Source of the DNA: an uncultured bacterium
GTDB lineage: Bacteria; Bacillota; Clostridia; Lachnospirales; Lachnospiraceae
DNA: 64,000 nucleotides
Assembly: GCA_947063875.1 (NCBI GenBank)
Contig: CAMSTY010000008.1
Location: 16,340 to 80,339 of the forward strand
Reading direction: 5' to 3'
Shown piece by piece: positions 1 through 9,851 of this stretch. The notes under the pieces were generated by a model. The model made no database searches. It saw only the letters and a list, made by a program, of their open reading frames with translations, and was not told where the DNA came from. The first letter of the stretch is position 1, and each line of letters begins with the position of its first letter. A program made the translations under genes and the position numbers.

Positions 1-498
1 AAATGGCAGCAGCATCTCAAAGAACAACGCAAACTCACGGAAGGGACCGACTCCCCGGGCCAGCATGATATCCAGGGCTCCCTGGAAAATCACGTAAAGA
101 ATCGCCGTAATTGCCAGAGAACGGACCACCAGCAGCGGAATCCTTTTCTCACCCAGCAGAAAGCCATAAGCAATCAGGAACAACAGACAGTCAGGGATAA
201 ACCCGACCGTTGACATCAGCAGCGCCATCACCGCCACCAGGATAATGCCCACAAACAACCTGCTCCTAAAAAACCCGCCCAGATTCAATTCATCCATAAT
301 GCTGCCTTTGCTTTCCTTCTGTGCTTTCAGGCTGTTGACAATATTTACAACCAAAAGGATAATCATGAGTACCAGAATAATCCTTGGCCAGAAAGCCGCT
401 CCCAGTTCCGTGGAAGTCGCCGCAGGGGACTCCGCGCCTACCAGGAAAAAGCAGTAGACACAAAATATTGCTAAGATAAGGGAAAAGATTATATCCAA
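1..498 (-). CDS. TctB-family tripartite tricarboxylate transporter small membrane subunit (3' end cut by window)
   Basis: The reading frame is open from a TTG start at 498 to the window edge (166 codons, no stop). The start is chosen because AAAGGTGG lies 10 bases upstream. The protein is very hydrophobic: a first membrane segment at residues 2-20, a second around 36-54 after the conserved-looking FWPR turn, and at least two more in 80-150. This four-helix plan is that of TctB (DUF1468), the small membrane subunit that pairs with the large TctA channel in binding-protein-dependent, ion-driven carboxylate uptake. It follows the TctC-like gene by 108 bases, so the two form an operon whose TctA gene should lie just left of the window. 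The family call is firm; the substrate is unknown. Confidence 0.8.
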   Translation of the reverse strand, partial: MDIIFSLILAIFCVYCFFLVGAESPAATSTELGAAFWPRIILVLMIILLVVNIVNSLKAQKESKGSIMDELNLGGFFRSRLFVGIILVAVMALLMSTVGFIPDCLLFLIAYGFLLGEKRIPLLVVRSLAITAILYVIFQGALDIMLARGVGPFREFALFFEMLLPF

Positions 499-536
499 CT
501 TATTCTTACCACCTTTCTACGTTGGCTGTTATCATT

Positions 537-562
537 TCGGGGAAAGCTTTTGCCTTCCCCGA
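537..562 (-). promoter_or_regulatory. Intercistronic hairpin between tctC-like and tctB-like genes
   Basis: An inverted repeat TCGGGGAA...TTCCCCGA with a short AT-rich loop sits between the binding-protein stop codon and the tctB ribosome site. No long U tract follows on the minus strand. It therefore reads as an RNA-stabilising or partly terminating hairpin that lets the binding protein be made in excess, not as a full terminator. The role is inferred. Confidence 0.55.
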
Positions 563-606
563 TTTGTTTCTCATCTCTGTTTGATTTAGCCAGATAACCG
601 GACTCC

Positions 607-1590
607 TTAGTTACCAAACAATTCTGTCAGGTCCTTGTAGTCCGCGTCCCACGCTGCCTTGAAATCAGCCGTGTTCATCCATCCCTGTCTCTGATCCAGG
701 CCTTCCTGCTTTGCCCAGTTCTGGAAATCTTCGCTGGCAATCGCCTTCTCTGCAGCTGCCTCAAAGGCCTTGATTGCGCCTTCCGGAGTCCCCTCGGTGT
801 AGAAAATGCCTCGGGAAGGTCCGAAAAAGCAATCCAGTCCCACTTCTTTAGCACACTCCACATTCTCCATACCAGGCAGGTTCAGCCTCTCCTCGGTACA
901 GGACAGAATCACCTTCATGTTGCCGGAAGCGATCATCGCAGAAACCTCAGCCGGCCCCACGCAGGCCAGGTCTACATGGCCGCCGATTACGTCAGCGTTC
1001 AGCTGAGAACCCTCGGTATAGGCAACCGGTTCAACCGTGCCGCCAAATCCTGCCTCCACACAGGCGGCATCCAGGCCGGTGATTGTCATAACACCACATT
1101 TTACCTTACCTGGGTTCGCCGCGATATAATCGGTCAGTTCCTGATAATTGTTATAAGGGGAGGAAGCGCCGGTTACGAAGATATTGCAGTCATGCACCAT
1201 CTGGCACAGCGGATTGATCTTGCCGTACACATCATAATCCGTAGCGCCGGAAATCTGCGCCAACATCGGGGAAGGGGTACACATCAGATAAGTATAGCCG
1301 TCAGCCGGTTGGCTGCAGGCAAACTCCACGCCCGTAACGCCGCCTGCACCGGACTTGTTATTTACCACTACGGAAACGCCAAGTTCCTTCTCCAGCGCCG
1401 TTGCAAAGGTTCTTACTGTGGTATCCGCGCCGCCGCCAGTACCCCAGGGACAGATAATCTCCACCTTTCTCTCCCATTTCCATTCGCCGTTATCTGCCGA
1501 ACCGGCTGAAGATCCGGAATTGCCACAGCCGGCTAAAGCCGTAACTGCCATTGCAGATACCATCGTCAATGCCAACAGTCTTTTCTTCAT
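607..1590 (-). CDS. Tripartite tricarboxylate transporter substrate-binding lipoprotein (TctC/Bug family)
   Basis: This 327-residue protein starts with a lipoprotein signal (KKR, hydrophobic stretch, lipobox LAGC with the acylated cysteine at residue 22) and a Ser/Gly-rich linker. The mature part carries the Bug-family features: ICPWGTGGGADTTVR near the first strand, VVNNKSGAGGVTG, then the two alternating domains. Bug proteins are extracytoplasmic binding proteins, usually for carboxylates, delivering to the TctAB permease. The ATG at 1590 has AAAAGGAG upstream. The gene is preceded by a good sigma-A promoter and followed by a hairpin and the tctB-like gene, so it is first in its operon. The ligand cannot be read from the sequence. 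Confidence 0.9.
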   Translation of the reverse strand: MKKRLLALTMVSAMAVTALAGCGNSGSSAGSADNGEWKWERKVEIICPWGTGGGADTTVRTFATALEKELGVSVVVNNKSGAGGVTGVEFACSQPADGYTYLMCTPSPMLAQISGATDYDVYGKINPLCQMVHDCNIFVTGASSPYNNYQELTDYIAANPGKVKCGVMTITGLDAACVEAGFGGTVEPVAYTEGSQLNADVIGGHVDLACVGPAEVSAMIASGNMKVILSCTEERLNLPGMENVECAKEVGLDCFFGPSRGIFYTEGTPEGAIKAFEAAAEKAIASEDFQNWAKQEGLDQRQGWMNTADFKAAWDADYKDLTELFGN

Positions 1591-1658
1591 ACTCGTATTC
1601 TCCTTTTTGTTATTTTGCCTGTTGTTCCTCTTTTCCTCTTCACAGGCTTATGTGTTTT

Positions 1659-1687
1659 ATTATAACCACTTCCTGGAAAAATGGCAA
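1659..1687 (-). promoter_or_regulatory. Sigma-A promoter of the tct operon
   Basis: On the minus strand TTGCCA and TATAAT are separated by exactly 17 bases, about 70 bases before the tctC-like start. In the rest of the 1591-1913 gap I see only purine/pyrimidine-rich sequence at 1688-1851 and the terminator of the apt operon; no operator is obvious. Confidence 0.75.
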
Positions 1688-1851
1688 GTAGTTTTTGTGC
1701 GTTTTTTACATTTTTTCTTCATTTTTCTCAGTTATAATTGTGCACTTATACCATACATAAGAAAAAACTTATGGGGTTTATATCTTTTCTTTATCGCATC
1801 ATACCTGCTATCCGATCACTTTTTGCAAAGTTTCCCCTTCTAATCTGGCAT

Positions 1852-1899
1852 AAAAGGAGCCGGGATGCAAGCCATACCGTCTGCATCCCGGCTCCTTTT
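1852..1899 (-). terminator. Strong intrinsic terminator after apt
   Basis: A perfect 18 bp inverted repeat (AAAAGGAGCCGGGATGCA and its complement) with a 12-base loop ends in TTTT. It stands 15 bases downstream of the apt stop codon and closes the glycosylhydrolase-apt transcript. The A-run on the other side means it could also act on the plus strand. Confidence 0.9.
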
Positions 1900-1913
1900 G
1901 GGGCATCATTTCT

Positions 1914-2438
1914 TTATTTTCCTTCATAAATAATCGCTGACTCCACGGAATATTTGCCAAGCTTTTCCCGGCCGCACAGTCCCGCCAGTTCCATGACAAA
2001 GCAAATCTTTACCACTTCTCCTCCCAGCTGCTCTACCAGTCCGGTAATCGCCTGGATCGTACCGCCGGTGGCGACCAGATCATCCACAATCACTACGCGT
2101 TGTCCTGGCCGGATGGCGTCTTTGTGAATCTCCACCTCTGCCGTGCCGTACTCCAACTCATATTTTGCCGATACCGTCTCCCGCGGCAATTTGCCCTTTT
2201 TGCGAACCGGCACAAAGCTTTTATGTCTGGCATAGGCTACCGGCATCCCAAAAATAAACCCTCGCGACTCCGGCCCCAATACCACATCAAAATCCACGCC
2301 TTCCAGCATCTTAAGCAATTCATCAATCGCCAGCTGCAGTCCGTCTGCATCCTGCAGAATTGACGTGATATCCCGGAAAATAATCCCCGGTTCCGGAAAA
2401 TCCGGAATGCTCACCACATAATCCTCTAATTTTTTCAT
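1914..2438 (-). CDS. apt: Adenine phosphoribosyltransferase
   Basis: This 174-residue protein has the usual length for Apt, the cytosolic salvage enzyme joining adenine and PRPP to give AMP. The PRPP-binding loop VVIVDDLVATGGT is at residues 115-127. The N-terminal adenine-binding region PDFPEPGIIFRDIT and the GPESRGFIFG segment are typical. The ATG at 2438 is preceded by AAAGGGGA. It lies 40 bases behind the glycosylhydrolase-like gene with no terminator between, so it is probably co-transcribed from the promoter at 3830. In many Firmicutes apt sits next to recJ or relA; that arrangement is not seen here. Confidence 0.96.
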   Translation of the reverse strand: MKKLEDYVVSIPDFPEPGIIFRDITSILQDADGLQLAIDELLKMLEGVDFDVVLGPESRGFIFGMPVAYARHKSFVPVRKKGKLPRETVSAKYELEYGTAEVEIHKDAIRPGQRVVIVDDLVATGGTIQAITGLVEQLGGEVVKICFVMELAGLCGREKLGKYSVESAIIYEGK

Positions 2439-2478
2439 CTTTGCTCAATCCCCTTTCCCATACATCCTCTTATCTTCC

Positions 2479-3771
2479 TTAGTCGAATACCTTCATCAGA
2501 TTGGCCAGTTCCGCCTGACAGGCCGATTCCTGAAACGAACTGTATGCATAAAAGCAATATCCTGACACTTCTTTGCTTTCCCGGCCCTCTTCCACCTGGC
2601 GCTTAATAATATCGTTTCGCCGCAGCCACTCCGGAACCGCATTGTTATCCTTACTTCCGGAACCGGTCTTATACATGGCCAGTCCCAGATACAGCCTGGC
2701 GTTCCCCTTGTTCTTCAGCTGAATCCATTCTTTCAGATTATTGGAAAATGCAAACGGCGCCAGACTCCCATCCGGCATTTTATGCTCAAATCCCCAGTAA
2801 ATCTGCGGCATAATATAATCCACGTACCCATCCTGCGACAACCAGGTATCCACATCCGCAAACAGGCGGCTGTCGCTGCGCAGATCATCCAAATACCCCT
2901 CCGGACTGACTCCAAACTGTACCTGAGGCTTCGCCGCCTTCACGGCCTGATAGGTCCCCCGAATCAGCTGATTGACATTCTCGCGACGCCAGTCACTGAT
3001 ACTTAAGGAACTGCCGGAAGCCTCATATTCCGGCTTATCAAACCACTTGCCGGGGTCCTCATCGTCAATCTCCGGATAAAAATAGTCGTCAAAATGAATT
3101 CCGTCCACATCGTAATATTCCACAATCTCCTGCACACCGCCAATAATCCTCTGCCGTACTTCCCTGACTGCCGGGTTCAGATAATATTCTCCGTTGTACT
3201 TTAATACCCAACGGTCATTGGCGGCGTCATCATCTGACAGCCACTGCCTGGCAAAACTCTGTTCAGACACCTGATTCCAGCGGTTCAAATAGCCAGTCAC
3301 GCGGTAAGGATTAATCCATGCATGAAACTGCAACCCGCGTCTGTGGGCTGCCTGCACAAAATATGCCAGCGGGTTATATCCCGGGTCCTGTCCCTGTGTC
3401 CCTGTCACAAACCGGGACCACGGAAAATAAGCTGACGGATACATCGCATCCGCATCCGGCCGAACCTGAACAAAAACAGCATTCATCTTTAACTCCACAC
3501 ACCGTTCCAGGATCTGATCCACGCCTTTTTTGAATCCCGTTTCATCCGCCGGAAGCTTCTCCCAATCCAGATAAGAAATCCATACCCCCCGCAATTCCTG
3601 CGATGGCCCTCCCACGGATTCTTTATTCCCTGCCGTGCTAAGTTTACTTCCGCCGTCGCCCGGAGCCGCCTGAACGGAAAGCGTTCCCCCCAGCAGCATG
3701 ATTCCTGCCAATGCAACGCCTGCCAGCTGCCGGATCATGTTCAGGCCCCTTTTATTCTTGAAATCCGTCAT
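2479..3771 (-). CDS. Exported family-10 glycosylhydrolase-like (GHL10/DUF187) protein
   Basis: I take the ATG at 3771 as start because GGGAGG precedes it by a few bases; an open frame runs 87 bases further upstream without a ribosome site. The product (430 residues) has a signal peptide ending near SVQA followed by a polar linker. Residues from about 60 carry the GHL10 barrel: RGVWISYLDWEK, FVQVRPDADAMYPS, FHAWINPYR, the acidic DGIHFDDYFYP and PQIYWG. The family is usually exported or lipid-anchored and thought to act on cell-wall or capsular glycans; the enzymatic activity is not established for most members. It leads a two-gene unit with apt. Confidence 0.85.
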   Translation of the reverse strand: MTDFKNKRGLNMIRQLAGVALAGIMLLGGTLSVQAAPGDGGSKLSTAGNKESVGGPSQELRGVWISYLDWEKLPADETGFKKGVDQILERCVELKMNAVFVQVRPDADAMYPSAYFPWSRFVTGTQGQDPGYNPLAYFVQAAHRRGLQFHAWINPYRVTGYLNRWNQVSEQSFARQWLSDDDAANDRWVLKYNGEYYLNPAVREVRQRIIGGVQEIVEYYDVDGIHFDDYFYPEIDDEDPGKWFDKPEYEASGSSLSISDWRRENVNQLIRGTYQAVKAAKPQVQFGVSPEGYLDDLRSDSRLFADVDTWLSQDGYVDYIMPQIYWGFEHKMPDGSLAPFAFSNNLKEWIQLKNKGNARLYLGLAMYKTGSGSKDNNAVPEWLRRNDIIKRQVEEGRESKEVSGYCFYAYSSFQESACQAELANLMKVFD

Positions 3772-3829
3772 ATACCCTCCCGACTCTTTTGGTATTTCCA
3801 GTTTCCTACTATTCTGTCCATCAAAAACC

Positions 3830-3858
3830 AGTATACCAAAAGCCGAAAAAAAGGGCAA
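3830..3858 (-). promoter_or_regulatory. Sigma-A promoter of the glycosylhydrolase-apt unit
   Basis: TTGCCC and TATACT lie 17 bases apart on the minus strand, with TGG directly before the -10 (extended -10). The start codon of the glycosylhydrolase-like gene is about 60 bases downstream. Confidence 0.7.
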
Positions 3859-3924
3859 CTTTTCACTTTTTAATTTTTTCTGAATATTTTGTTGCGCCGG
3901 TATGGCCCCGGCAGTCCTTCCTCC

Positions 3925-5172
3925 TCAGTCCAGCAAAAACTCGCTCAGCACCCGATTGCTCACGTCAATCCCCCGGCTTGTCAGCCTCACCCAGGGTTTG
4001 TCCACCTCGATCAGCCCCTGTTCCTGCAGCTTTTGAAATGCCGTATCATAAAGTTTCCACATGTTTCTCCCGAAGCGTCCCAAAAACTCATTCCCGGACA
4101 CCCCCCGCATCATGCGCAATCCCAGAAACATGAACTCCTCCATTTTCTCTTCCAATGTCAATTCCTGAATATCCCGGGCCGCGATTCCCGCCTGCCGCAG
4201 ATCCAGCGATAAATATCTGCGCAGATCCGTCTCATTACGGAAACGGCAACCGCCAATATAAGAAGAGGCTCCCAGGCCCAGGCCCAGATAATCGACTCCT
4301 GTCCAGTAGCCGATGTTGTGTCTGCACTCACAGCCAGGTCTGGCGTAGTTGGAAATCTCATATCGCTCATATCCCTGAGCCGCCAAAAAATTCTTTGTCA
4401 TGTGATAGATTTCCCGGTCGGTATCTTCATCCGGCAGCGACGGCAGTTCCATCCGGCTGTCCCAGGAATTCCCGGGAAGGACACTTTTAACGGGAAAACC
4501 ATCATTGGTCCCTGATACCCGATCCGTTTCTATCGCCTCACCTGTTTTGCCGTACCTCTCATAAAACGGCGTTCCCTCTTCAATGATCAGGCTGTACGCT
4601 GAAATATGTTCCGGCTTTAGCATTGTCACTTTGCGCAGGGTATTCTTCCAGGAATGCATGTCCTGTCCCGGCAGCGCCGACATCAAATCAATGCTGATAT
4701 TGTTAAAACCTGCCTGACGGGCCCGCTGATAACTTTTCAGGAAGTCATCAAACGTATGTATCCGTCCTAATATCTTCAATTCCTGATCATCTGCCGACTG
4801 CAATCCAAGACTTAAACGATTGATTCCGCTCTCCCGGTATACTTCCAGCTTTTCCATGGTCAGCGTGCCGGGATTCGCCTCAATGGTAATCTCCGCATCC
4901 CCGGCAACCGTAAAACAGCCATGGAGGACAGCAAATAATTCTTCCACCAGTTCCGGGGGCAGAATGGACGGCGTCCCCCCGCCCACGAATATGCTGGTAA
5001 CGCTTCTGTCCTGAAAAAAAAGACTCTGGCCGTAGATCTCCTCAATCAGTTTGTCCATATAGTCCCGATAAGTATGTTCCAAAACCGCAAAGGACAAAAA
5101 ATCACAGTAAGCACACTTGCGGGCGCAGAACGGGATATGGATATAAAGTTCCAATTCTCGTTTATTCATCAT
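3925..5172 (-). CDS. hemW: Radical SAM heme chaperone HemW (with an internal insertion)
   Basis: The 415-residue protein opens with YIHIPFC and the radical-SAM cluster motif CARKCAYC (CxxxCxxC). It then has the glycine-rich VGGGTPS motif, TIEANPGT and the HemW-type segments LMSALPGQ and [10 protein letters not shown]. HemW, often misnamed oxygen-independent coproporphyrinogen oxidase, binds heme and passes it to apoproteins; it lacks the extra cysteine of HemN. Unlike the usual 370-400 residue members, it has about 30 extra residues between the [11 protein letters not shown] and [11 protein letters not shown] segments. The start ATGATG overlaps the end of lepA by 11 bases, so the two are translationally coupled. 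The next gene downstream has its own promoter. Confidence 0.92.
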   Translation of the reverse strand: MMNKRELELYIHIPFCARKCAYCDFLSFAVLEHTYRDYMDKLIEEIYGQSLFFQDRSVTSIFVGGGTPSILPPELVEELFAVLHGCFTVAGDAEITIEANPGTLTMEKLEVYRESGINRLSLGLQSADDQELKILGRIHTFDDFLKSYQRARQAGFNNISIDLMSALPGQDMHSWKNTLRKVTMLKPEHISAYSLIIEEGTPFYERYGKTGEAIETDRVSGTNDGFPVKSVLPGNSWDSRMELPSLPDEDTDREIYHMTKNFLAAQGYERYEISNYARPGCECRHNIGYWTGVDYLGLGLGASSYIGGCRFRNETDLRRYLSLDLRQAGIAARDIQELTLEEKMEEFMFLGLRMMRGVSGNEFLGRFGRNMWKLYDTAFQKLQEQGLIEVDKPWVRLTSRGIDVSNRVLSEFLLD

Positions 5173-6976
5173 CTAATTTCAGCACACTCATAAAGGCTTT
5201 CTGCGGAATCTCCACATTCCCTACCTGGCGCATTCGCTTCTTTCCCTCCTTTTGTTTCTCCAACAGTTTCTTTTTGCGGGTGATGTCGCCGCCATAACAT
5301 TTTGCCAGTACATCCTTGCGCACTGCTTTCACGGTCTCCCGGGCAATGATCTTGCCGCCGACCGCCGCCTGAATGGGAATCTCAAACAGATGGCGCGGGA
5401 TCTCTTCTTTGAGTTTCTCGCACATCTTCCGGCCGCGCTCATAGGCTGAAGCTCCATGGACAATAAAGGAAAGTGCGTCCACCTCTTCCCGATTCACCAG
5501 GATATCCAGCTTCACCAGTTCTGCCTGTTCATATCCCTTCAAATCATAATCAAAAGAAGCATATCCGCGGGAACGCGACTTCAGCGCGTCAAAAAAGTCA
5601 TAGATAATCTCGTTGAGCGGCAGATCGTACTTCAGAAGCGCACGGGTTTCTTCCATATACTCCATTCCCTTATATACCCCGCGCCGTTCCTGGCACAGCG
5701 TCATAATCGCACCCACAAACTCGGTGGTCACCATGATCTCTGCCGATACGATCGGTTCCTCCATATAATCAATCTCCGTAGGGTCCGGCATATTGGTAGG
5801 GTTCGTCAGCTTGATCAGTTCCCCGTTCTTTTTGTGGATATGGTACACCACGCTGGGAGCGGTAGTCACCAGATCAAGATTGTACTCCCGTTCCAGGCGC
5901 TCCTGAATAATCTCCAGATGCAAAAGTCCCAGGAAGCCGCAGCGGAACCCAAAGCCGAGAGCCACGGAAGTCTCCGGCTCAAAAAACAGCGACGCATCAT
6001 TCAGCTGAAGCTTCTCTAAGGCATCCCGAAGATCATTGTAACGGGCCCCATCCGCCGGGTACAGTCCGCAGTAAACCATGGAAGTCACTTTCTTATAACC
6101 CGGCAGCGGCTGCGCGCAGGGCCTGTGCGCGTCTGTCACGGTGTCTCCTACCATCGTATCTTTTACGTTCTTGATACTGGCAGTCAGATATCCCACCATC
6201 CCTGCGCTTAAGGTCTCACAGGGAATAAACTGGCCGGCGCCAAAATACCCCACCTCCACAATCTCCGCCTCCGCACCGGTCGCCATCATACGTACCCGCG
6301 TGCCTTTTCCCATCGCGCCTTCCACCACCCGGCAGAATACGATCACGCCCTTGTAGGAGTCGTATACCGAATCGAAAATCAGAGCCTGCAAAGGCGCCAG
6401 CGAATCCCCCTGGGGAGCCGGCACCTTTTTGACAATCGCCTCCAGCACCTCTTCCACATTCAGTCCGGTCTTCGCCGAGATCCGCGGTGCGTCGTGGGCT
6501 TCCAGCCCGATCACGTCCTCAATCTCATCGGCTACACGGTCAGGGTCCGCACTGGGAAGATCAATTTTATTAATCACCGGCACCACATCCAGGTCATTAT
6601 CCAGCGCCAGGTAAACGTTCGCCAGGGTCTGGGCCTCAATCCCCTGAGCGGCATCTACCACCAGGATCGCTCCGTCGCAGGCAGCCAGGCTCCGGCTGAC
6701 TTCGTAATTGAAATCCACATGTCCAGGCGTATCTATCAGATTAAAAATATATTCTTCCCCATCCTTTGCGCGGTACACGGTCCGGACCGTCTGTGCCTTA
6801 ATTGTGATGCCACGTTCTCTCTCAAGTTCCATATTATCCAAAACCTGCGACTGCATCTCCCGGCTGGTGAGCAGCCCTGTCATCTCAATAATGCGATCCG
6901 CCAGGGTAGACTTCCCGTGATCAATATGTGCGATAATACAAAAATTACGGATTTTGCTCTGGTCCATTTCTGCCAT
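5162..6976 (-). CDS. lepA: Elongation factor 4 (LepA), ribosome back-translocating GTPase
   Basis: The full-length protein has 604 residues. GTPase motifs are G1 [10 protein letters not shown]3 DTPGHVDF and G4 [10 protein letters not shown]. The EF-G-like domains follow, and the LepA-specific C-terminal domain ends in [12 protein letters not shown]4 binds stalled ribosomes and remodels the post-translocation state at the membrane or in the cytosol. The ATG at 6976 lies behind GAGAGGAAA. A promoter overlaps the 3' end of spoIIP, and hemW overlaps the lepA stop, giving a lepA-hemW unit that is also reachable by read-through from the sporulation genes. The spoIIP-lepA-hemW order is common in Clostridia. 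Confidence 0.98.
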   Translation of the reverse strand: MAEMDQSKIRNFCIIAHIDHGKSTLADRIIEMTGLLTSREMQSQVLDNMELERERGITIKAQTVRTVYRAKDGEEYIFNLIDTPGHVDFNYEVSRSLAACDGAILVVDAAQGIEAQTLANVYLALDNDLDVVPVINKIDLPSADPDRVADEIEDVIGLEAHDAPRISAKTGLNVEEVLEAIVKKVPAPQGDSLAPLQALIFDSVYDSYKGVIVFCRVVEGAMGKGTRVRMMATGAEAEIVEVGYFGAGQFIPCETLSAGMVGYLTASIKNVKDTMVGDTVTDAHRPCAQPLPGYKKVTSMVYCGLYPADGARYNDLRDALEKLQLNDASLFFEPETSVALGFGFRCGFLGLLHLEIIQERLEREYNLDLVTTAPSVVYHIHKKNGELIKLTNPTNMPDPTEIDYMEEPIVSAEIMVTTEFVGAIMTLCQERRGVYKGMEYMEETRALLKYDLPLNEIIYDFFDALKSRSRGYASFDYDLKGYEQAELVKLDILVNREEVDALSFIVHGASAYERGRKMCEKLKEEIPRHLFEIPIQAAVGGKIIARETVKAVRKDVLAKCYGGDITRKKKLLEKQKEGKKRMRQVGNVEIPQKAFMSVLKLDDE

Positions 6977-7020
6977 ATGGTTTCCTCTCTCACTTTTATC
7001 TCATTAGCCACTATCATTAC

Positions 7021-7049
7021 AATATACCATTTTTTTATCCGCCTTGCAA
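7021..7049 (-). promoter_or_regulatory. Sigma-A promoter of lepA-hemW
   Basis: TTGCAA and TATATT are 17 bases apart on the minus strand with TGG before the -10. The -35 lies inside the last codons of spoIIP, so lepA can be expressed in vegetative cells independently of sporulation. Confidence 0.7.
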
Positions 7050-8141
7050 CACCCTATCCAAAAGTTCCGCCAACGGTTCCATAGCGTTGTGCGCCTCTTG
7101 TCCGCTGTTCGTCTGCGCCCCCACCTCAATCAGGGCCGAACGTGGCCGCAGGTGAAGATTATAGCGAAGTCCTTTCATATAGATTTTTCTGGTAAACCCG
7201 GGATATTGCTGCGCCGCTCCCAGCTGCATCTGGAGGGTAAACGCCAGGTTTTCTTTTAAATACGGGTTGGGCAGATACTCGATCTCGCCTTCCGGCGTCC
7301 GGCTCATCCCCTGGAAAAACATAATGTTGGCAGTCGGCCTTCCTCCTACCTCCGACACCAGATGCAAGGTATCTTTTACCCCGTCGCGATGCAAATCCAG
7401 CACTACCTGGATGGAGGGATTCTCCTGTAGGATTCTGCTGATTCCTTCCAGCGCATAGTTGTAGGCGCGGCTCCGGTCCAGCGTTCCGCCCTGGATATCA
7501 TAAGCGCTTGTGTCGTGAATCACATTCCATCCCTTTTCCTGCAAAAGCTGCGTCAGGGTATTCCCGATACCGACTACCGAAGCACCAGGGTTTTCCGGCC
7601 CGTAGTCGGCATAGGTTTCCTGGGAATGCGTATGGTAAATCAGGATCTGCGGCAGGGAAGGATCTTTTTCCAGCTTCAAATCCATATTCAGCAGTTCGTC
7701 CGCCTTCATCAGATCTCTCGGAGCCGTCGTGGAGGTATGGACGCTGTAAAAATTTTTCATCAGAAAATCGTAGTCCTGAAGCTGCGCCATCACCGGTACA
7801 TGGTTTTCCTGCTGCGCCTCCCCATTTTCGGCTGGTTTTTCGCCCCCGTCCGCCTCCTGGCCTTTTGCCTCTGCCGTGTCTTCCCGGACGGTTTCATTTT
7901 CCATATGGTTCCATCCTCCCTTATCCGTCATTGTTCCCGCATTCTCCGGCCCTGCACCTGTACTTTCATCCCAAAAAAGGTATACGTATGAATCATACGT
8001 ATACCTGTAATCCTGATAGATTGCATAAGAGGGATCTCTCCCCCACTCCCGCACGGGTTCTTTTTCCGGCGCAATAGCCGGATAGCTGCTTCCCAGCAGC
8101 ACGGTCAATCCCCGAATCAGCCACAGCAGCAGTTCATTCAA
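7035..8141 (-). CDS. spoIIP: Stage II sporulation protein P (SpoIIP)
   Basis: This 368-residue protein has a hydrophobic N-terminus ([16 protein letters not shown]), a long low-complexity acidic linker (about residues 55-130) and the C-terminal SpoIIP domain. That domain shows the metal/active-site motifs [18 protein letters not shown] and [10 protein letters not shown]. SpoIIP is a cell-wall amidase and endopeptidase that works with SpoIID and SpoIIM in engulfment. Its ATG overlaps the sigE stop by 8 bases, so it is translated right after sigE. In B. subtilis spoIIP is a separate sigma-E target next to gpr; here it is fused to the spoIIG operon, which would place it under Spo0A control as well. 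Confidence 0.95.
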   Translation of the reverse strand: MNELLLWLIRGLTVLLGSSYPAIAPEKEPVREWGRDPSYAIYQDYRYTYDSYVYLFWDESTGAGPENAGTMTDKGGWNHMENETVREDTAEAKGQEADGGEKPAENGEAQQENHVPVMAQLQDYDFLMKNFYSVHTSTTAPRDLMKADELLNMDLKLEKDPSLPQILIYHTHSQETYADYGPENPGASVVGIGNTLTQLLQEKGWNVIHDTSAYDIQGGTLDRSRAYNYALEGISRILQENPSIQVVLDLHRDGVKDTLHLVSEVGGRPTANIMFFQGMSRTPEGEIEYLPNPYLKENLAFTLQMQLGAAQQYPGFTRKIYMKGLRYNLHLRPRSALIEVGAQTNSGQEAHNAMEPLAELLDRVLQGG

Positions 8142-8874
8142 GCCGGATAATCTCCTTTTTTAACCTTTTCATAATCTTTTTTTCCAGCCGTGATATGTAC
8201 GATTGGGAAATCCCCAGCAAGTCAGCCACCTCTTTCTGCGTCATCTCATTTCCGTCCGCATCCTTTAACCCATACCGCAATTCCACGATTTTCCGCTCTC
8301 TCGGACTTAAGCGGCTGATGGCATGTTTTAACAGGTTTCTCTCCGTCTCATCCTCCAGGTCACGGTAAATAACATCCTCGTCCGTGCCTAAAATATCCGA
8401 CAGCAGCAGTTCATTGCCATCCCAGTCCACATTCAGAGGCTCATCAATGGATACCTCCATTCGTGTTTTGTTATTCCTGCGAAGATACATCAGAATCTCA
8501 TTTTCAATACAGCGGGAGGCGTAAGTTGCCAGTTTGATATTCTTATCCGGATTAAAGGTATTGATTGCCTTGATCAGTCCGATGGTTCCGATCGATATCA
8601 AATCTTCAACCCCCACACAGGTATTGTCAAACTTCTTTGCAATATAAACCACCAAACGCAGATTATGTTCAATCAGCAGGGAACGGGCCTCTTTCTCTCC
8701 TTCCGTGCCCAGGCGGGAAATCATCTCCGCTTCCTCCTTCACATCCAGCGGCGGCGGCAGGATATCCGCACCGCCTATGTAATGTACCTCTCCCTGACGC
8801 TGCCACAGCATTGTCGTAAAGGATGTCGCTGCTTTGAACTGAAACCGATTTGGTATGGAAACCTTAACTATCAT
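8134..8874 (-). CDS. sigE: Sporulation sigma factor SigE (pro-sigma-E)
   Basis: I use the ATG at 8874 (GGGGAGGA upstream); the open frame extends further but overlaps spoIIGA. The 246-residue product has an N-terminal pro-sequence of about 30 residues ending near GEVHYIGG, the region where SpoIIGA cleaves pro-sigma-E. Region 2 follows ([43 protein letters not shown]) and then region 4 ([34 protein letters not shown]). Sigma-E drives mother-cell transcription after polar division. It follows spoIIGA, its protease, and precedes spoIIP. A sigG gene, often next in the row, is not present here. Confidence 0.96.
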   Translation of the reverse strand: MIVKVSIPNRFQFKAATSFTTMLWQRQGEVHYIGGADILPPPLDVKEEAEMISRLGTEGEKEARSLLIEHNLRLVVYIAKKFDNTCVGVEDLISIGTIGLIKAINTFNPDKNIKLATYASRCIENEILMYLRRNNKTRMEVSIDEPLNVDWDGNELLLSDILGTDEDVIYRDLEDETERNLLKHAISRLSPRERKIVELRYGLKDADGNEMTQKEVADLLGISQSYISRLEKKIMKRLKKEIIRLE

Positions 8875-8881
8875 ATTTCTT

Positions 8882-9742
8882 TTATTCCTCCCCATGCAAA
8901 AGCATTTCATATTGATGCGAAAGAGAGAGCGGCCGTTTACTGACGGCCAGCCAAGGCCGTTCCCATCGCCGCACCACTTTTCCTTCTTCTTCCGCTTCCA
9001 TAAAGTCAATCCGGATTCCAGGCATCATGCCATATTCATTGCCCACTGTCCGAAACGGAATATAAATCAGCTGAGGCACGCTTTTACACAGGCGCCGGCA
9101 CACCTCGCCGGTAACGATATGGACCGGCTGCCCGCCATATGGTTCATATAACTGATTCCCCGTGTCCCACAGCGCTGTCACTAAGACCTCTTCTCCCCGA
9201 TAGGAAAGTTTTACCTGGTATAGAATCCTCTGCTCTTTTGTTTTTTTTCTTATCAGTCCCAGGCAGCCGCAAAGTCCGAAATAAATCCCCGCCGCCCAGA
9301 AACAAAGCGGAAGCAGACGCCACTGGCGCACCGCCCGCGTGCCGGAAAGATACCACCCCGCCAAAGTCTGGTCTCCCAAAACACTGAAGATCCCCCCGGC
9401 CAGGGCGCTGACCATCCAGAAAGTCAGCAGGCTGATCCCGATATCATGAAAATCCGCGAATTTTCTCTTTCCGGATTGCTGACATAAACATCTGCCTTTG
9501 CCGAAAGCAAGTATGGCCATTATCCCTCCGACAACCACCCAGGTAAGCAAAAACTCCGCCCAGGCAGGAATCCCTCCAACGAGCAGGTCCAGACACGCCC
9601 AAATGGCTCCGGCCAGAGAAGCAGCACTCAGACGCTGCCATGGCGATGCCAGATGAAGCAGGCGTTTTACCAGGGACAAAAGCAGATAATCCATTCCAAA
9701 ATTGATGAGAAAAAACACATCCAGATATAACGTGATCGTCAC
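8882..9742 (-). CDS. spoIIGA: Sporulation sigma-E processing aspartyl protease SpoIIGA
   Basis: I prefer a GTG start at 9742, behind a perfect AGGAGGTG with 11 bases spacing; the upstream ATG at 9772 lacks a ribosome site and adds residues the family does not have. The 286-residue protein begins [17 protein letters not shown], typical for SpoIIGA. It has five membrane segments in the N-terminal half and a soluble C-terminal protease domain with the catalytic WDTGNQL motif. SpoIIGA sits in the septum and activates pro-sigma-E in response to SpoIIR from the forespore. sigE starts 8 bases after its stop. Confidence 0.93.
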   Translation of the reverse strand: MTITLYLDVFFLINFGMDYLLLSLVKRLLHLASPWQRLSAASLAGAIWACLDLLVGGIPAWAEFLLTWVVVGGIMAILAFGKGRCLCQQSGKRKFADFHDIGISLLTFWMVSALAGGIFSVLGDQTLAGWYLSGTRAVRQWRLLPLCFWAAGIYFGLCGCLGLIRKKTKEQRILYQVKLSYRGEEVLVTALWDTGNQLYEPYGGQPVHIVTGEVCRRLCKSVPQLIYIPFRTVGNEYGMMPGIRIDFMEAEEEGKVVRRWERPWLAVSKRPLSLSHQYEMLLHGEE

Positions 9743-9786
9743 GTTTTTTTGCCCCACCTCCTGCTGCCGCATTTCCGATACTCTAT

Positions 9787-9819
9787 AGTATACTCACTTA
9801 TGATGGAAAATTTTGTCAA
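9787..9819 (-). promoter_or_regulatory. Spo0A-type promoter of spoIIGA-sigE-spoIIP with 21 bp spacer
   Basis: On the minus strand TTGACA (9819-9814) and TATACT (9792-9787) are separated by 21 bases, not 17. This matches the long spacer known for the Spo0A-activated B. subtilis spoIIG promoter. The -35 lies in a 0A-box-like TTTGACAAAAT (9810-9820; consensus TTTGTCGAAAA). A second similar site, TTTGTCATACA, is at 9845-9855. The layout is seen directly; Spo0A control is inferred from the known B. subtilis case. Confidence 0.7.
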
Positions 9820-9851
9820 AGCCAGAGAGCAGTACCAACTTTTTTGTATGA

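Noticed and set aside
245..457. A 70-codon plus-strand frame at the left edge
   Set aside because: It lies opposite the TctB-like gene, which has a ribosome site and membrane-protein pattern on the minus strand.
3880..3924. Terminator after hemW
   Set aside because: A GCCGG/CCGGC hairpin is present but only 5 bp and without a U tract, so it is not listed as a terminator.
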